Positions 1 through 7,787 of a DNA stretch of 64,000 nt are shown piece after piece. The position numbers and the translations under genes were made by a program. Source of the stretch: Brevundimonas sp. (GTDB lineage: Bacteria; Pseudomonadota; Alphaproteobacteria; Caulobacterales; Caulobacteraceae); the NCBI GenBank assembly GCA_004296955.1, contig SCVB01000103.1, forward strand, positions 1 to 64,000, given 5' to 3'. The notes beneath the pieces are model-generated. The model did not search any database. It saw only the letters and a list, made by a program, of their open reading frames with translations, and had not been told where the DNA came from. Every line of letters begins with the position of its first letter. Within the stretch, counting starts at the first letter, position 1.

Positions 1-520
1 AGGGTCGCAGCGTGATCTCCGCCGGGGTGGCGCTGAAGGACGAGAGGCGGCCGAGGTAGCTCATGCCGAGCAGGGAGTGGGGCAGGCCGTGCTCGACGAC
101 CAGGGCCTCGACGCGTTCGACGCGGGCGCCGGCGACGGCGACGGCGCCGAGCTCGACCGGGGCGGCGCGGACCGGGCCCGAGGCGGTGATGACCGTGCCG
201 GAGAAGTCGTCGGCCTTGAGCCGCAGGCCGAGCCGGGCGGCGTCGGCGGGGGTCAGGGCCACGACGCTGGCCCCGGTGTCGACCATGACGCGCACCGCCC
301 GGGGTCCGCTCCGGCCGTCGATCATGGCGTCGGCCCAGTAGTGGCCGTCGGCGGCCTTGAGCACCTGGGCGGGACCGCCGGCGGCGGGGGCGTGGACGGC
401 CGGGGGCGTGGCCGCCTGGGCCTGGCCGCGCGCATCGGCGTGGTTGAGCCACCAGGCCGTGGTCAGGGCCGAGGCGACCGCCAGGGTCATGACGCCGAGG
501 GAGGAAAGGTCGAAACGCAT
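1..520 (-). CDS. Retropepsin-like aspartic protease, C-terminus cut by window edge
   Basis: Read on the minus strand from the ATG at 520. The first 173 codons are present and the 3' end lies outside the window. Residues 1-25 form one hydrophobic N-terminal segment, a signal anchor. An Ala/Pro-rich linker follows, then a catalytic loop with the motif MVDTGAS at about residue 88. DTG(A/S) is the active-site signature of clan AA (retropepsin-like) proteases, and the TIGR02281 family of alphaproteobacteria has this size and single N-terminal anchor. Such proteins are thought to act in the periplasm, probably as homodimers, because one DTG motif is present per chain; no substrate can be named. The third codon positions are almost all G or C. 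Confidence in the family is high. Confidence 0.85.
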   Translation of the reverse strand, partial: MRFDLSSLGVMTLAVASALTTAWWLNHADARGQAQAATPPAVHAPAAGGPAQVLKAADGHYWADAMIDGRSGPRAVRVMVDTGASVVALTPADAARLGLRLKADDFSGTVITASGPVRAAPVELGAVAVAGARVERVEALVVEHGLPHSLLGMSYLGRLSSFSATPAEITLRP

Positions 521-620
521 ACGCAGCCCGTCGTGAACGCGCCGCTTCTGCGGCCCCTCCCCTGTCGCACACGGCGGTTGGGATGCGGTGAAGGGGCGTG
601 GTTTGCGGGGGGTTAAGGGA

Positions 621-724
621 GGGATGAGGGATGAGGGATTAGGGATGAGTGGACGGCCTGCGACGGAACCGTCGGCGCGCATGGCCCTCCCTGCCCTCAT
701 CCCTCATCCCTAATCCCTAGTCCC
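621..724. repeat. Inverted heptamer array, copy 1
   Basis: Four head-to-tail heptamers at 621-648 read GGGATGA, GGGATGA, GGGATTA, GGGATGA. Four more at 697-724 read TCATCCC, TCATCCC, TAATCCC, TAGTCCC, the opposite orientation of the same unit. A 48-base spacer separates the arms, which could pair as a long imperfect hairpin. The right arm supplies the last codons and the TAG stop of the DUF1289 gene. The same architecture recurs at 12144-12240, so this is a repeat family and not chance. Function is unknown; a 3'-end hairpin of the minus-strand gene is the simplest reading. Confidence 0.85.
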
Positions 725-928
725 TCCCGCGCGCGCTTCGCGCGCGGGCAGTTCGGCCATGATCCGCGCCCGTTCCGCGTCCGTCAGCCCGCTCCAGCCG
801 CCGATCTCGGACAGGGTGCGCCAGCAGCCGAGGCAGAGGCCCGAGGCGCCGTCGACGATGCAGACCTTGACGCAGGGGGTGGCGATGCTGCGCGGCGGGC
901 CGGACGGGGGAGAAGCGGTTGATGACAT
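710..928 (-). CDS. DUF1289 domain protein (four-cysteine small protein)
   Basis: A 72-residue protein. Four cysteines are spaced C-x3-C-x8-C-x2-C (PCVKVC through CLGC) around residues 18-34, followed by W-R-T and a helical segment ending in AELPAR. This is the DUF1289 (PF06945) pattern, a short, probably metal-binding fold of unknown role that is common in alpha- and gammaproteobacteria. I start it at the ATG at 928 because the family begins just upstream of the first cysteine; the open frame extends to 1000, but that extension looks non-conserved. The stop codon and the last few residues (GTRD) are encoded inside heptamer array copy 1. Confidence 0.8.
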   Translation of the reverse strand: MSSTASPPSGPPRSIATPCVKVCIVDGASGLCLGCWRTLSEIGGWSGLTDAERARIMAELPAREARAGGTRD

Positions 929-1082
929 GAATGCGAAATATGGTCCGGTAGCGGAGTAAAACCTGTTGCATTTTTTGCACGCCGCGGTTACCTTGACCAT
1001 GACGCGAAACGACTATGACGGTGAGATTCCCGAAAAGCACGACGCGTCTCTTTTCATCAATCACTCGAAAGGAGACGCCAGG

Positions 1083-1238
1083 ATGAAAGACAGAGACCGG
1101 AACCTGCAGCACGCCATGATGTCCTTCGCCCTCTGGGGCGGGATGCTGGTCAATACGAAGAACGGCTACGGCGCCGGCGACCGCGTGGTCAGCCACCCGT
1201 CCAACTTCGTGCCCATCAAGCTGCGCAAGCGCGACTAG
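1083..1238 (+). CDS. Small hypothetical protein, 51 aa
   Basis: Starts at the ATG at 1083, nine bases after a strong Shine-Dalgarno AAAGGAG at 1068-1074; this decides the start over the in-frame upstream ATGs. The protein is basic at both ends (MKDRDR, KLRKRD), with a short moderately hydrophobic middle (MMSFALWGGMLV) and a Gly/Asn turn (NTKNGYGAGD). I do not recognise a family. A weak possible promoter is TTGACC at 993-998 with TATGAC at 1014-1019, but the 15-base spacing is poor. The gene stands alone between DUF1289 (divergent) and the next unknown gene. Confidence 0.55.
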   Translation: MKDRDRNLQHAMMSFALWGGMLVNTKNGYGAGDRVVSHPSNFVPIKLRKRD

Positions 1239-1368
1239 ACCGCCGCGCCGTCGCGACCCAGCCAGCCCCGGACCGCAAGGCCCGGGGCTCTGCAATTCCA
1301 CCGTCAGGGTTGGTCATTCGCGCGTCCGCCGAACCTGTGCCACTATGCCCGTCTGAAGGGTGGGGACC

Positions 1369-1707
1369 ATGTTCAGGCTGAAGACCACGCTGGTGACGAC
1401 GACGCCCTTGCGGCCGTGGCGCACCGGCTGGTCCGTGGAGCGGGGGGTCGACTTCTCGCTCGCCGCCGCCGTCCGGCCGACCGTCGCGCCGCCCTCGCCG
1501 CGCGCGGATGCGGTCGCCGCCGAACGGACCTGTTTCATCGACGAGGACTGGACCACGGCGCCGGACGCGACGGCAGTGCGGCGCTTCGCCAGCCTCGCCG
1601 CCGAGGCCGGGCCGGACGCCGCCGGCGACGAGGCCGGCGATCCCCCCTCCCCGGCGCCCGGCCTGCGGGCCTGGTGGTCGATGGCCGGCAAGCCGTCGCG
1701 GACCTGA
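1369..1707 (+). CDS. Hypothetical protein, 112 aa
   Basis: I accept this frame because nearly every third codon position is G or C, while the antisense frame over the same bases shows no such bias. The chosen ATG at 1369 follows the G-rich stretch GGGTGGGG; a GTG at 1360 is an alternative. The sequence has no signal peptide or clear membrane helix. It contains a compact acidic segment (FIDEDWTTAPDATAVRRF) and an Ala/Asp/Pro-rich C-terminus. I do not recognise a family. It ends 45 bases before the enoyl-CoA hydratase and could be cotranscribed with it. Confidence 0.45.
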   Translation: MFRLKTTLVTTTPLRPWRTGWSVERGVDFSLAAAVRPTVAPPSPRADAVAAERTCFIDEDWTTAPDATAVRRFASLAAEAGPDAAGDEAGDPPSPAPGLRAWWSMAGKPSRT

Positions 1708-1752
1708 GGTCCCGGCATTGCGGCGGGCGCCCGCCTGCGGCACATCGGACGC

Positions 1753-2550
1753 ATGACCCTGATCCGCCGAGACCGTCGCGACCACATCGAACTCTGGACC
1801 CTGGACCGGCCCGACCGGCTGAACGCCCTGCCCGACCCCGAGGACGGCGAGGCCTTCGCGGCGGCCTGCGAGGCGGTCAACGCCGACCCGGCGGTGCGCT
1901 GCGTGGTGCTGACCGGGGCCGGACGGGCCTTTTCGGCGGGCGGCGACCTGAAGGCGATGAAGGAGCGGCGCGACCTGTTCGCGGGCTCGGGCGCGGACCT
2001 CCGCGACAATTATCGGCGGGTCGTGCACCGGATCGTGCGCTCGCTGTACGGGCTGGAGGTTCCGCTGATCGCGGCGGTGAACGGGCCGGCCATGGGGCTG
2101 GGCTGCGACATCGCCGGCCTGGCCGACATCCGCATCGCCTCGGAAACGGCGAGCTTCGGCGTGCCCTTCCTGAAGCTGGGCATATTGCCGGGCGACGGCG
2201 GGGCCTGGCTGATGCCGCGCAACATCGGCTACGCCCGGGCCGCCGAAATGCTGTTCACCGCCCGGGTGCTGGACGCCCAGACGGCGCTGGACTGGGGCCT
2301 GGTCAGCCGGGTGGTCGCGCCGGAAGCGCTGATGACCGAGGCCATGGCGATCGCGGAGGAGGTGGCCGCACGCGCGCCCCAGGCCCTGCGCATGACCAAG
2401 GCCCTGCTGCGCCAGGGCCGCGACGCGACCTTCGACCAGATTCTGGAGATGACGGCGTCGATGCAGGCGCTGGCGCACCTGACCGGCGACCATCTGGAGG
2501 GGGTGACGGCGGCGCTGGAGAAGCGGGGGGCGGTGTTCTCGGGTCAGTAG
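1753..2550 (+). CDS. Enoyl-CoA hydratase/isomerase family protein
   Basis: A 265-residue crotonase-fold protein, the usual length for the family. The first oxyanion-hole segment reads GRAFSAGGDLKAM (about residues 57-69) and the second reads AVNGPAMGLGCDIAGLADIR (about 99-118). In crotonases these bind and polarise the acyl-CoA thioester. The usual catalytic Glu of the second segment (GGGxEL in true hydratases) is not conserved in place, so the exact reaction (hydratase, isomerase or other) cannot be read. Likely role: cytoplasmic fatty-acid or branched-chain acyl-CoA breakdown. Its 3' end overlaps the convergent MFS gene by about 248 bases. Confidence 0.9.
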   Translation: MTLIRRDRRDHIELWTLDRPDRLNALPDPEDGEAFAAACEAVNADPAVRCVVLTGAGRAFSAGGDLKAMKERRDLFAGSGADLRDNYRRVVHRIVRSLYGLEVPLIAAVNGPAMGLGCDIAGLADIRIASETASFGVPFLKLGILPGDGGAWLMPRNIGYARAAEMLFTARVLDAQTALDWGLVSRVVAPEALMTEAMAIAEEVAARAPQALRMTKALLRQGRDATFDQILEMTASMQALAHLTGDHLEGVTAALEKRGAVFSGQ

Positions 2551-3700
2551 GGCGCAGGCCGACCGTCAGGGCGCACATGGCGAGGCAGACGAGGCTGGAG
2601 GCGGCCAAGGCGACCCGCGGCGAGGCGTCCAGGGCGAGGGCATAGGCGGCGGGGGCGACCGCCTGGAGCCAGCGCGCCGGCGTCAGCAGCAAGGCCTGAC
2701 GGGCCGCGTATCGTTCCGGTCCGAAGACGTGCAGCGGCAGCACGCCGGAGGCGACGGACAGCAGGCCGTTGCCGGCGCCCTGACCCACCGCGAGCAGCGG
2801 GGCGAGCCGGGCCCCGCCCCACGCCGCCAGACCTGCGCCGAGCGGGTGGAACAGGCTGGCGAGCCGCACCGTCGCCACCGGATGCGACCGGTGCAGGACC
2901 ATGAGGTCGAACAGGCGCGCGGCGATGGCGCTGGCCGCCATCAGGCCCGCGGCCCAGGCGGCGTGCTCGACGCCGAGACCAAGCTGGCCCAGCAGACGCG
3001 GGAGATGGGCTCCCATGGCGGTGGAGACCATCCATCCCCCGGCGAAGACAGCGGCGATCTGCACCATGCGCCGATCCCAGCGGATGGGCTCCAGCGCGGC
3101 ATTCGTCGGCGCAGGCGCGACCCGTCGCGGGAGGACGGCGAGCGTCAGCGGCAGGCACAGCGCCAGATGGACCAGCGCCCAGACGGCGCAGGCGACGCGC
3201 CAGTCGGAGGCCTCGATGATCAACCGGCTCGCCGGCCAGCCGAGACCCCCGCCCAGGGCGCCGATCAGCGAGACGGCTGTGATCGAGCGGCGGGCCTCGG
3301 CGCCGTGCAACTCGACGAGGACGGCGAAGGCCGTGCCGTACAGGCCGATCGCCATGCCGATCCCTAGGGCCGCGACGCCGGCCAGCAGGACGGCGGCGGA
3401 CGACGACAGCGCCATCGTCAGCAGGGCGGCGGCGAAAGCGAAATGGGCCCAGACCTGCACCCGACAGCCGCCGCTGCGCTCGATCCATCGCCCCGCCGCC
3501 GGGGAGAGCGCCGCCGAGATCAGGAAGGCGACGGACAGGGCGGCGAACAGGGTGGAGGGTGCCAGGCGCAACGTCCGGGCCATCGGATCGGCGAGGACGC
3601 CGAGCAAGTAGTAGCTGGAGGCGAAGGCCACGACCTGGCCCAGGCCGAGGACAGGAACGATCAGACGGGCGCGCAGGGACATGGGCCGACGTCGCCTCAT
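2303..3700 (-). CDS. MFS transporter
   Basis: A 465-residue frame with about 12 predicted membrane segments between residues 10 and 385, of major facilitator type (charged loop WIERSGG after helix 2). The substrate is unknown. An inner start at 3682 (MSLRARL) is about as likely as the ATG at 3700. The last roughly 80 residues, after TVGLRPTD, are Pro/Ser/Arg-rich, have no membrane character and lie antisense to the enoyl-CoA hydratase. They look like read-through past the family's normal end; a stop exists in a shifted frame at 2544. The gene is divergent from the LysR regulator, which is a usual regulator-target layout. Confidence 0.85.
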   Translation of the reverse strand: MRRRRPMSLRARLIVPVLGLGQVVAFASSYYLLGVLADPMARTLRLAPSTLFAALSVAFLISAALSPAAGRWIERSGGCRVQVWAHFAFAAALLTMALSSSAAVLLAGVAALGIGMAIGLYGTAFAVLVELHGAEARRSITAVSLIGALGGGLGWPASRLIIEASDWRVACAVWALVHLALCLPLTLAVLPRRVAPAPTNAALEPIRWDRRMVQIAAVFAGGWMVSTAMGAHLPRLLGQLGLGVEHAAWAAGLMAASAIAARLFDLMVLHRSHPVATVRLASLFHPLGAGLAAWGGARLAPLLAVGQGAGNGLLSVASGVLPLHVFGPERYAARQALLLTPARWLQAVAPAAYALALDASPRVALAASSLVCLAMCALTVGLRPTDPRTPPPASPAPPSPPPDGRRSGAPAPASTPSSPESGRRSRRGPGAAGPWSCAGPGARVRPPPPRSPWPRSSALPARPPG

Positions 3701-3726
3701 TGCGCCCCGGCCGGAAGCGACATATC

Positions 3727-3750
3727 GAGATTTTGATGTTCGAAAATCTC
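3727..3750. promoter_or_regulatory. Palindrome spanning the LysR start codon, candidate operator
   Basis: GAGATTTT (3727-3734) and AAAATCTC (3743-3750) form a perfect 8-bp inverted repeat around the centre GATGTTCG, which contains the LysR-gene ATG (3736-3738). In a high-GC genome this AT-rich symmetry stands out. It sits 27 bases from the MFS start, so one protein bound here could control both divergent genes. LysR proteins usually bind such dyads next to their own gene. Confidence 0.55.
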
Positions 3751-4617
3751 ACATCCCGAACAGCCCTACCTTCGCTGAACGCCTTGCGGGCGTTCGAGGC
3801 GATGGGGCGGACCGGCTCGGCGACCCGGGCGGCGGCGGAGCTGAACGTGACTCACAGCGCGATCAGCCGGCAGGTGAAGGCGCTGGAAGCGGCCCTGGGG
3901 GTCCGACTGTTCGAGGGGCCGAAGCACCAGCTGCGCCTGACCGTGCGGGGCGAGGCCCTGCGCGCGAGGCTGGGGGCCGGGTTCGACACCCTGACGGAGG
4001 CGGTGCGCGCGGCGCGCGACGCCGCCGAAGTCCATGTGGCGATCCACCAGAGTCTGGCGGTCAAATGGCTGATCCCGCGGCTGGGCGCGTTCGAGCGGGA
4101 CTGTCCCGGCATCACCCTGCACCTGACCGATCTGGCGCCCGCGGCGACCCGGCAGCGCGGAGCCGATCTGATGGTCCGCTATCTGGACGGTCCGGCCTTG
4201 AAGGACTCAGGCGTGGTGCGGCTCGCGGACAACCGGATCGGCCTGGTCTGCGCGCCGGCGCTGGCCGCCGGAGACCTTTCCGCGGCCCCGCGACTGGTGG
4301 CGCGCACCCGAATGGGCGGCTGGGGGGAATGGTCGAGATTGACCGGTCACGCCGAGCCGCGCGGCCCGACCCGCACCCTGACCCATCTGCATTTCGTACT
4401 GGATGCGGCCTCGGCGGGACTGGGGATCGCCGTCCTGCCCTGGATTATCGTGGCCGAAGACGTCGCCGCCGGGCGGCTGGTCGCGCCTTTCGGTTTCGTC
4501 GCCGACGGCGGAGCGTTGGCCACGATCCGGAGCGGCGGAGAAGCTGGACGGGCGGCGCGGACCGTCATCCGCTGGCTGGGCGAACAGGCGCAGGCGACGG
4601 CGCAAACCGCCGCCTGA
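3736..4617 (+). CDS. LysR-family regulator (GcvA/AmpR-like)
   Basis: A 293-residue protein. The N-terminal winged helix-turn-helix covers residues 8-66 (LNALRAFEAM, then NVTHSAISRQVKALE), with the GcvA-subgroup phrase LPSLNALRAFEA. The C-terminal two-lobe periplasmic-binding-protein-like effector domain covers about 92-285. The ATG at 3736 is the only start that leaves a normal, short N-terminus. No clear Shine-Dalgarno precedes it, and a palindrome overlaps the start codon. The divergent MFS transporter is the obvious candidate target; the inducer is unknown. Confidence 0.9.
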   Translation: MFENLTSRTALPSLNALRAFEAMGRTGSATRAAAELNVTHSAISRQVKALEAALGVRLFEGPKHQLRLTVRGEALRARLGAGFDTLTEAVRAARDAAEVHVAIHQSLAVKWLIPRLGAFERDCPGITLHLTDLAPAATRQRGADLMVRYLDGPALKDSGVVRLADNRIGLVCAPALAAGDLSAAPRLVARTRMGGWGEWSRLTGHAEPRGPTRTLTHLHFVLDAASAGLGIAVLPWIIVAEDVAAGRLVAPFGFVADGGALATIRSGGEAGRAARTVIRWLGEQAQATAQTAA

Positions 4618-4630
4618 CCCTCTCCCTGCC

Positions 4631-5647
4631 TTACCCCGCCTGCGCCGGGGCCTGCATCGAGCGGTCGGCCGGGACGCCGACGGCGGCGGCGCGGGGGGCG
4701 CCGGCGGTCTCGCCGGGCTTCATGAATTTCACCAGCACGCGCTGACCGATCAGCAGGGGGGCGTCGCCGGCGGTGACGACGACCTCGACGACCCGCTCGT
4801 CGGAGCGTTGCGAGGGGTCGTCCGAGGCCAGTTTGCGGGCGCCGAAGACCGCGGCGCGACGCAGAACGGCGCCGACATAGACCTTGGACGGATCGCCCTC
4901 GGGCGTGATCTCGACGGCCTGGCCGACGGTGATGTTGGGGATGTCGCTCTCGACGATCTCGGCGCGGGCGATGCGCGGGGCGTCGGGCTCGAGATCGAAC
5001 ATGTTGGACACGTTCAGGGTCGAGGCGCCGGCGCCGGGGTTGGCGTAGCGGCGCACGATGCGGCCGTCCTGCGGCGCGCGGATCACGGTCAGTTCGACAT
5101 TGTAGGCGGCCTGGTCGCGGCGGGCGCGGGCGGTCTGGACGGCGGCCTGCTGCGAGGCGAGGCGGGCCTGGGCCGTGGCGATGGCGTCGCGGGCCTGGTC
5201 CATGCGGGCGGCGGCGACGAAGTTGGACTCGACCAGGCGGGCGAGGCGGTCGTGCTCGCGCTGGGCGGTGCGTATGTCGACCTGGATGGCGCGCAGCTGG
5301 CTTTCGGCCTGGGCCACATCGGCGTTGGCGCTCTGCAGGGCCAGACGGGGCTCGTCGTCCTCCTGGCGCGCGAGGATCTGGCCGGCGACGACGCGGTCGC
5401 CTTCCTGCACCAGGACTTCGCGGACGACGCCGCCGCGACGGGCCGCGATCTGGATGATGCCGCCCTCGACGTCGACCTTGCCGTTGGCGATGGCCGCATA
5501 GGGGCTCTCGACCCGCGTCGCCGCGGCCTTCTCCTTCTCGGCCTCCTTCGCCTTGCCGGCGTTCTGAAGGGCGGTGAAACCGATAACGACGACGACGATC
5601 AGCACGAGGCCGATCCAGAGCCATTTGTTCTTGAGGAAGGCGGGCAT
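4631..5647 (-). CDS. HlyD/DevB-type membrane-fusion protein
   Basis: A 338-residue periplasmic adaptor. One N-terminal membrane helix (about residues 8-27, KWLWIGLVLIVVVVIGF) is followed by a biotinyl-lipoyl-like half motif, a long alpha-helical coiled-coil hairpin rich in Ala/Gln/Arg (about 90-185) and a second lipoyl/beta-barrel half (IRAPQDGRIVRRYANPGAG). It is the last gene of a three-gene exporter operon, 20 bases after the ATPase. It should link the inner-membrane ABC transporter to an outer-membrane channel; no TolC-like gene is in the window. The cargo is unknown. Confidence 0.88.
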   Translation of the reverse strand: MPAFLKNKWLWIGLVLIVVVVIGFTALQNAGKAKEAEKEKAAATRVESPYAAIANGKVDVEGGIIQIAARRGGVVREVLVQEGDRVVAGQILARQEDDEPRLALQSANADVAQAESQLRAIQVDIRTAQREHDRLARLVESNFVAAARMDQARDAIATAQARLASQQAAVQTARARRDQAAYNVELTVIRAPQDGRIVRRYANPGAGASTLNVSNMFDLEPDAPRIARAEIVESDIPNITVGQAVEITPEGDPSKVYVGAVLRRAAVFGARKLASDDPSQRSDERVVEVVVTAGDAPLLIGQRVLVKFMKPGETAGAPRAAAVGVPADRSMQAPAQAG

Positions 5648-5667
5648 GGCGAAGGGTCCTAAGGAAG

Positions 5668-6423
5668 TCAGTGCGAGGCCAGCGTGGCGTCGGGATTGGG
5701 GATGCGGCGCTGATCGTCGATGATCACGCCGTCTTCGATCTTGATGACGCGGTCGGCCCACTCCTCGAGGCGAGGGTCGTGCGTCACGCAGATGACGGCG
5801 GCGCCGTGTTCGGTGGCGGCGCGGCGCAGAAGGCGGATGACGATCTGGCCGTTCTCGCCGTCGAGGGCGGAGGTCGGTTCGTCGGCGAACAGAATCTGCG
5901 GATTCTTGGCCAGGCAGCGGGCGATGGCGACGCGCTGTTTCTCGCCGCCCGACAGGGCCGAAGGCCGCTGGTTCAGGCGTTTGCCGAGGCCGACTTCCTC
6001 CAGCGTGGCGGCCGCCTGACGGCGGGCGTCGGCCTTGGACAGGCCCTGGAATTTCAGCACCACCTCGACCTGTTGCAGGGCGGTCAGGGCGGGGAAGAGG
6101 TTGAAGCCCTGGAAGATGAAGCCGCAGTGGTCGAGGCGGAATTTGTCGATCTTGCCCGACGACAGCTTCCACAGGTCGTCGACGTCGAGGGTGTCGACCC
6201 GGCCCTCTTCCGGCCGGAGCAGGCCGGACAGGGCGGCGATCAGGGTCGACTTGCCCGAGCCGGAGGGTCCCATGACCATGGTCAGGTCCCCGTGGCGGGC
6301 GTCGAAATCCACGCCCTTCAGCACTTCGATGAAGGACTTGCCGGACTTGAAGCGCTTCACCAGGCCCTTGGCCTCGATGGCGAAGTCGCCGTGCTTTCCG
6401 TGCGCCTTGGTGTGAGCGGTCAT
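5668..6423 (-). CDS. ABC exporter ATPase (DevA/LolD-like)
   Basis: A 251-residue nucleotide-binding subunit. Walker A is GPSGSGKST (about residue 50), the Q-loop is FIFQGFNLFPAL, the ABC signature is LSGGEKQRVAIARC, Walker B is ILFADEPTSALD and the switch His is in CVTHDPR. The sequence groups with MacB/LolD/DevA ATPases, which power FtsX-like permeases. Its ATG overlaps the permease stop (ATGA, 6420-6423), indicating translational coupling. Confidence 0.92.
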   Translation of the reverse strand: MTAHTKAHGKHGDFAIEAKGLVKRFKSGKSFIEVLKGVDFDARHGDLTMVMGPSGSGKSTLIAALSGLLRPEEGRVDTLDVDDLWKLSSGKIDKFRLDHCGFIFQGFNLFPALTALQQVEVVLKFQGLSKADARRQAAATLEEVGLGKRLNQRPSALSGGEKQRVAIARCLAKNPQILFADEPTSALDGENGQIVIRLLRRAATEHGAAVICVTHDPRLEEWADRVIKIEDGVIIDDQRRIPNPDATLASH

Positions 6424-7592
6424 CGCAGCAGATCCGCGGGCTGGCTGTTCTTGAGGATGCCGAGGGACAGCAGGCCCGACAGCATGGCGATGACGACCAG
6501 GCCGCCGCCGACGACAAGCAGCAGGATCGGCGGCAGGGCGATGATCACGGCGTTGGCCAGGGCCAGCATCTGCACCAGCAGGGTCAGGCCGATGGCGGCG
6601 GCGACGCCGACGAGCCCGACCCAGAAGCTGAGCTCCATGACGATGCGGTTCAGCGAGCCCATGCCGACGCCGAGGGCCCGCAGCGAGGCGAACTCCTTGA
6701 TGTTGGCCATGATGGCGCCGCGCAGGGTCTGCCAGGTGATGGCCACGCCGATGATGGTGCCCAGCACCACGCAGCCGCCGATGATGATGATCAGGATGCC
6801 CTCCTCGAACATCGCGCCCGCGTTCGCGTCGGCCAGTTCGCGACGTGTCCAGGCTTTCCATTGCCCGTCACCCTGGGCATTCAGCTCGGCGGCGACTCTT
6901 TGCGCCTGCGAGGGGTCGCGAAGCTTGACCATCAGGGGTCCAACGCGTGGGCCAGTATCGGCTTGGCCGAGCATACGAAGTGTGTCGCGCGACATCACCA
7001 CATTGGCCTGCATCATGTTGGGATAGCCGCGGGTGATACCGACCACCGTCACCGTCTGGCCGTTGTACAGCGCCTTGTCGCCGAGCTTGACGTCCAGCTT
7101 GGTCACGGCCGTCTCGTCGATGGCGACAGTGTAAGGCTGACGCAGGGCGTCGACCAGATCCTGCGAGTAGTCGGTCGGAATGGTCACCGCGCCAGGCGTT
7201 GTGTCGATGATGCTGACCTGAACAAACTCCATCCGCGGCGCGTCCTGCTTCGCGCGGTCGGCCTGGGTTTGTGTCTGGTCCACGTTCTTGACCGACTGGA
7301 ACGTGCCTTGTGATCCGTCCAACGGTTTGACCTCGACCACGTCGGGGTTGCGATAGGCCAGTGGGATGAAGCGGCGCGGCACGCCGGACGGCCCGCCGAT
7401 CAGGCTTTTGGCTCCGGGCTGCATGATGATGATGTCGGCGCTGGACCGCTCGATCGTGGCCGTGAAGCCCTTGCCGATGCCGATGAAGACGCCGGTCATG
7501 GCGAGCACGAGCAGGCCGGACAGCGCGAGCGCCATCACGGCGGCCATGTAGCGGCGCCACTCATAGAGAAGGGTTGAAAGTGCAAGCGACAT
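6420..7592 (-). CDS. ABC exporter permease, FtsX/DevC-like
   Basis: A 390-residue permease. One membrane helix lies near the N-terminus (about residues 17-40). A large periplasmic domain (about 45-265) follows, then three C-terminal helices in the FtsX domain (about 270-385), the usual MacB/DevC topology. I chose the ATG at 7592 (MSLALSTLL) because an upstream extension to 7637 adds an unlikely leader. First gene of the permease-ATPase-adaptor operon; DevBCA-type systems export glycolipids or other hydrophobic or peptide cargo, but no specific substrate can be inferred here. Confidence 0.9.
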   Translation of the reverse strand: MSLALSTLLYEWRRYMAAVMALALSGLLVLAMTGVFIGIGKGFTATIERSSADIIIMQPGAKSLIGGPSGVPRRFIPLAYRNPDVVEVKPLDGSQGTFQSVKNVDQTQTQADRAKQDAPRMEFVQVSIIDTTPGAVTIPTDYSQDLVDALRQPYTVAIDETAVTKLDVKLGDKALYNGQTVTVVGITRGYPNMMQANVVMSRDTLRMLGQADTGPRVGPLMVKLRDPSQAQRVAAELNAQGDGQWKAWTRRELADANAGAMFEEGILIIIIGGCVVLGTIIGVAITWQTLRGAIMANIKEFASLRALGVGMGSLNRIVMELSFWVGLVGVAAAIGLTLLVQMLALANAVIIALPPILLLVVGGGLVVIAMLSGLLSLGILKNSQPADLLR

Positions 7593-7787
7593 GGAAACGG
7601 CTGGACCCCTGACGTTGACCGCTATCTGACGATGCAAGGCAGCGGGGCCAAGTTAAATCGGGGTAAGGCGATCGCGGTTACGCTTGCGCCTGTCCTTCCG
7701 TGTAGCGATGGACGGACCTCGTTCATCGTGTCTATGCAGATTGAAACGATCGGCGACGCCCGCCGACGCCCTGGGAGATTTCGCAGA

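Noticed and set aside
929-1000. Longer DUF1289 start at 1000
   Set aside because: The added 24 residues fall outside the family's usual length and include AT-rich upstream bases more like a promoter region.
5671-7026. Long plus-strand open frame (451 codons) opposite the ABC exporter genes
   Set aside because: It is antisense to clear ABC ATPase and permease genes with intact motifs; long antisense frames are expected at this GC content.
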